Origin: Erythrobacter sp. UBA2510
GTDB lineage: Bacteria > Pseudomonadota > Alphaproteobacteria > Sphingomonadales > Sphingomonadaceae
NCBI GenBank assembly: GCA_002341345.1
Contig: DDNW01000116.1
Coordinates: 12,384-21,247 of the forward strand
Direction of reading: 5' to 3'
DNA: 8,864 bases
This document shows, in pieces, positions 6,248 to 8,864 of the stretch. The position numbers were made by a program, and so were the translations under genes. Below the pieces are notes generated by a model that searched no databases, was not told where the DNA came from, and saw only the letters and a program-made list of their open reading frames with translations. The stretch's first letter is position 1. The number at the start of each line of letters is the position of its first letter.

Positions 6248-6263
6248 TAAGCCACATGGCTTA
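6248..6263. promoter_or_regulatory. Second shared palindrome, copy 2 (TAAGCCACATGGCTTA)
   Basis: This inverted repeat has perfect 6-bp arms, TAAGCC and GGCTTA, around a 4-base centre, and matches the element at 4477-4492 at 13 of 16 positions. It lies eight bases upstream of the ribosome binding site at 6271-6275 and near the predicted transcription start, a position where a bound protein would block transcription. As RNA it could form only a short hairpin with no U-tract after it, so a DNA site is more likely than a terminator. Confidence 0.5.
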
Positions 6264-6283
6264 AAAAAGCAGGAGAGTTTGTC

Positions 6284-7411
6284 ATGGCAATGGACACAGG
6301 CATCATCTTTCACCCCTATATGCGCCCGGGCAGAACCGCGCGTCAGACGTTCGAATGGGGTGTTCAAAGCGCCAAACAGGCAGACGAGGTCGGCATCACG
6401 ACGATGATGATCTCCGAACATGCCTCGCAGATCTGGGAAAACATTCCCAATCCCGAATTGATTATCGCAGCGGCCGCGCTCGACACGAAGAACATCAGTT
6501 TTGCGCCTATGGCGCATATCCTGCCGCACCATAATCCGACCAAGCTGGCGATGACGGTGGGTTGGCTCTCGCAAATCCTTGAAGGTCGTTACTTCATGGG
6601 TATCGGTGCGGGCGCTTACCCCCTCGCCACCTACATGCACGGCATCAAGACCGGCGACGAAACGCGTTCCGACGAGCTCAATGACATGGTCCGCGAATCG
6701 CTCGAAATCATGGAACGGATCTGGAAGCGCGAGCCCTTCTGGTTTGAAGGCAAGTACTGGAACGCTGGCTTCCCGCAAGAGGAAGAGCCTCAGACCGAAG
6801 AAGACGAACAGCATATGCTGGCCGACTATTCCCCCTACGGCGGCGGCTTCCCCGAATTCGCGGTCACTGGTTTCAGCGCCAACTCGCCCTCGATGAAGCT
6901 CGCTGGCGAACGGAATTTCAAACCGGTTTCGATCTACTCCGGCCTTGATGCGCTCAAGAGGCACTGGGACATCTATGCCGAAGCGAATGTCAAAGCCGGT
7001 TTTACCCCCGATCGTTCGCGCCACGCGGTCTCGCAGACAGTGTTCGTTGGCGACACCGATGCCGAGGCCAAGAAGGAAGTGATGGAAGGCCCGATCGGCT
7101 ATTGCTTCGATCGCTACCTCATCCCCATCTGGCGTCGCTTCGGCATGATGGACGGTTTCGCCAAGGATGCCGGGATCGACCCCCTTAAGGCCGATCTCGA
7201 ATTCCTGGTCGACAACGTCTTCATCGTCGGTTCGCCCGATACCGTGGTCGACAAGATCAACACGCTGTTCGAGAAGTGCGGCGGCTGGGGCACGCTCCAG
7301 ATCGAGTGCCACGATTATTACGACGATCCCGCGCCCTGGTTCAATTCTCTGGAACTGGCCGCCAAGGAAGTCGCTCCGCGGATCAAGCTGCCCGAACCGG
7401 CCACCGCATGA
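6284..7411 (+). CDS. Luciferase-like flavin monooxygenase, diketocamphane monooxygenase (type II Baeyer-Villiger) type
   Basis: Enzyme of 375 residues in the bacterial luciferase-like superfamily. It is expected to use reduced FMN, supplied by a separate flavin reductase, to insert oxygen next to a ring ketone. From memory it tracks the diketocamphane monooxygenases of P. putida along its whole length: the N-terminal RTARQ-F-W segment, then EH...WENIP-PE-II, FAPMAH-LP-HNP, GWLSQILEGRYF and AGERN, then GFTP-RSR, DTDAEAKK and the C-terminal GSP-TV segment. Predicted substrate is 2,5-diketocamphane, the product of the camD-type dehydrogenase; the 3,6-isomer enzyme is similar and cannot be excluded. 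An acidic run of Glu and Asp at about 166-176 seems longer than in the Pseudomonas enzymes. AGGAG (6271-6275) eight bases upstream supports the ATG at 6284. No flavin reductase gene is in the window. Confidence 0.88.
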   Translation: MAMDTGIIFHPYMRPGRTARQTFEWGVQSAKQADEVGITTMMISEHASQIWENIPNPELIIAAAALDTKNISFAPMAHILPHHNPTKLAMTVGWLSQILEGRYFMGIGAGAYPLATYMHGIKTGDETRSDELNDMVRESLEIMERIWKREPFWFEGKYWNAGFPQEEEPQTEEDEQHMLADYSPYGGGFPEFAVTGFSANSPSMKLAGERNFKPVSIYSGLDALKRHWDIYAEANVKAGFTPDRSRHAVSQTVFVGDTDAEAKKEVMEGPIGYCFDRYLIPIWRRFGMMDGFAKDAGIDPLKADLEFLVDNVFIVGSPDTVVDKINTLFEKCGGWGTLQIECHDYYDDPAPWFNSLELAAKEVAPRIKLPEPATA

Positions 7412-7418
7412 TCTCAGC

Positions 7419-7445
7419 TGTCCCGGGGCAACCTGCTCCGGGACA
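7419..7445 (+). terminator. Hairpin after the diketocamphane monooxygenase-like gene
   Basis: A perfect 8-bp stem, TGTCCCGG (7419-7426) against CCGGGACA (7438-7445), with an 11-base loop starts seven bases after the stop codon. The sequence after it (ACTACCCGCC) has no U-tract. It may reduce read-through into the BVMO gene or stabilise the upstream mRNA. The remaining gap to 7579 (168 bases in all) shows no convincing promoter or small gene. Confidence 0.4.
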
Positions 7446-7579
7446 ACTACCCGCCGACAAGCGCGCATTTCCATCGGCCAGAACGGCGGATGGCACAGAT
7501 TCGATGATAGAGAGCCCGGATCCCGGATGTGGCCCGCTACGGCGCCTCGTACCGGCAGCACCGGCCACTGGAGAGACCG

Positions 7580-8864
7580 ATGAGTGGTGCCGATATGATA
7601 CCCGACCATGATGCCATCGTGATCGGCGCCGGTGTGACGGGCATTTACCAGACATATCTGCTCGACAAGGAAAGTTTCGATGTCCTAGGCGTGGAAACCG
7701 CACCCGATGTGGGCGGGACATGGTACTGGAACCGTTATCCTGGCTGCAGGCTTGACACCGAAAGCTACGCTTACGGCTACTTTGCCCTCAACGGTATCCT
7801 CCCCGACTGGAAGTGGAGCGAGAACTTCGCGGGCCAGCCGGAAATGCTGCGCTACGTGAATGCCGCAGCCGACGCGATGGACGTCCGCAAGCATTTCCGC
7901 TTCGAGACGCGCGTCCTTTCGGCGCATTATCAGGATGACAGCAATCTCTGGCGTGTCACGCTGGAAGACGCCGACGGCATCGAGACCTTGCACTGCCGCT
8001 TTCTGATCTCCGCTACCGGCCCGCTTTCGGCAACGCTCATGCCGGACATCAACGGGATCGACACCTTTGCAGGCACCTCGTTCCATTCCTCGCGCTGGCC
8101 CACGGATGCCGACGGTCGGCCCGTCAAGACGGACTTTTCCGGCAAGCGCGTGGGCGTGATCGGAACCGGCGCTACCGGTGTGCAGATCATCCCGATCGCG
8201 GCGGAAACTGCCGACGAGCTATATGTCTTCCAGCGCACCCCGAACTGGTGCACCCCGCTCGGCAATTCGCCGCTCAGCGAGGAAGAGATGGAGATGATCC
8301 GGACGCGCTTCCCCGCGATCCTTGACTATGTGAAGACAACCGACACCGCATTTCCGTATCACCGCGACAAGCGCAAGGCGTCGGAAGTCAGTCCCGAAGA
8401 GCGCGAGGCGTTCTTCGAGAAGCTCTATGACGAACCGGGCTACGGCATCTGGCTGGGGGCATTTCGCGATCTCCTGCTCAGCAAGGAATCGAACGGCTAC
8501 CTCGCCGACTTCGTTGCGAACAAGATCCGCAGCCGCGTAAATGATCCGGAGGTCGCAGAAAAGCTGATCCCGACCGATCATCCGTTCGGCGCGAAACGTG
8601 TGCCGATGGAAACCGGCTATTACGAAACCTTCAACCAGCCAAACGTCCACCTTGTCGACGTCAAGGCGGACCCGATTAAGGCCGTGACGCCGACCGGGAT
8701 CACAACAGAAGAGGCAAGCATCGATCTCGATGTGATTGTCTATGCCACCGGGTTCGACGGCGTTACGGGTTCGCTCGACCGGATGGATATTCGCGGGCGC
8801 GGCGGACAGCTGCTCAAGGAAACCTGGGCGGAAGGGCCCTCCACCTTTCTCGGTTTGCAGGCGC
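7580..8864 (+). CDS. camG: OTEMO-type Baeyer-Villiger monooxygenase, first 428 residues, cut by window edge
   Basis: Type I, FAD- and NADPH-dependent Baeyer-Villiger monooxygenase. OTEMO acts on the CoA ester of the trimethylcyclopentenyl acetic acid (OTE) formed after the first camphor ring opens. Visible features are a first Rossmann motif GAGVTG (16-21), GGTWYWNRYPG-R-D-ES-Y (45-63), the BVMO fingerprint FAGTSFHSSRWP (163-174), a second Rossmann motif GTGATG (195-200), and the active-site arginine R340 in FGAKRVP. Long stretches such as ESYAYGYFAL, ADAMDVRKH and FQRTPNWCTPLGNSP match my recollection of P. putida OTEMO, which is about 545 residues, so roughly 117 residues are missing. GGAGAG (7570-7575) four bases upstream supports the ATG at 7580. 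The gene follows the luciferase-like monooxygenase on the same strand and is probably co-transcribed. The CoA ligase needed to supply its substrate is not seen. Confidence 0.93.
   Translation, partial: MSGADMIPDHDAIVIGAGVTGIYQTYLLDKESFDVLGVETAPDVGGTWYWNRYPGCRLDTESYAYGYFALNGILPDWKWSENFAGQPEMLRYVNAAADAMDVRKHFRFETRVLSAHYQDDSNLWRVTLEDADGIETLHCRFLISATGPLSATLMPDINGIDTFAGTSFHSSRWPTDADGRPVKTDFSGKRVGVIGTGATGVQIIPIAAETADELYVFQRTPNWCTPLGNSPLSEEEMEMIRTRFPAILDYVKTTDTAFPYHRDKRKASEVSPEEREAFFEKLYDEPGYGIWLGAFRDLLLSKESNGYLADFVANKIRSRVNDPEVAEKLIPTDHPFGAKRVPMETGYYETFNQPNVHLVDVKADPIKAVTPTGITTEEASIDLDVIVYATGFDGVTGSLDRMDIRGRGGQLLKETWAEGPSTFLGLQA

Noticed and set aside
6236..7609. 457-codon open frame on the minus strand opposite the diketocamphane monooxygenase-like gene
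   Set aside because: It lies antisense to a clearly recognisable enzyme, has no recognisable domains, and long antisense open frames are expected in GC-rich codon usage.

Overview
The window looks like chromosomal or plasmid DNA from an alphaproteobacterium of the Sphingomonadales (Novosphingobium/Sphingobium type). The coding DNA is GC-rich, AT-rich stretches are confined to promoters, there is a large TonB-dependent receptor beside catabolic genes, and the P450 is of the CYP101 (P450cam) family known from Pseudomonas and Novosphingobium. No RNA genes, insertion sequences or CRISPR arrays are visible.

The content is a bicyclic-monoterpene (camphor/borneol) degradation cluster. On the minus strand, reading leftward from 4372, are a TonB-dependent receptor, a zinc alcohol dehydrogenase (5-exo-hydroxycamphor dehydrogenase type, camD) and a P450cam-type cytochrome (camC, cut by the left edge just after its I-helix Asp-Thr pair). 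On the plus strand from 4646 is a short-chain dehydrogenase, a candidate borneol or hydroxyterpene dehydrogenase. It converges on a TetR-family repressor gene (minus, 5487-6143). Divergent from the repressor is a luciferase-like flavin monooxygenase of the diketocamphane monooxygenase type (6284-7411). It is followed by a type I Baeyer-Villiger monooxygenase that closely resembles OTEMO (camG) and is cut by the right edge.

Proposed flow: the receptor may bring the terpene across the outer membrane. The SDR may oxidise borneol to camphor. The P450 makes 5-exo-hydroxycamphor and the zinc dehydrogenase makes 2,5-diketocamphane. The luciferase-like enzyme inserts oxygen to give an unstable lactone that opens to the cyclopentenyl acetic acid (OTE). 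After CoA activation by a ligase not seen here, the BVMO opens the second ring. Ferredoxin, ferredoxin reductase, flavin reductase and the CoA ligase are not in the window.

The most notable non-coding signal is regulatory. Two different palindromes each occur exactly twice, once in each divergent intergenic region. CTAAT-N4-ATTAG is at 4422-4435 and 6201-6214. A 16-bp element TAAGCCA-N2-TGGC-N-TA is at 4477-4492 and 6248-6263. They suggest that both divergent promoter regions form one regulon, with the local TetR protein as the leading candidate for one of the motifs. A third, perfect 12-bp palindrome (4526-4537) lies only upstream of the SDR gene.
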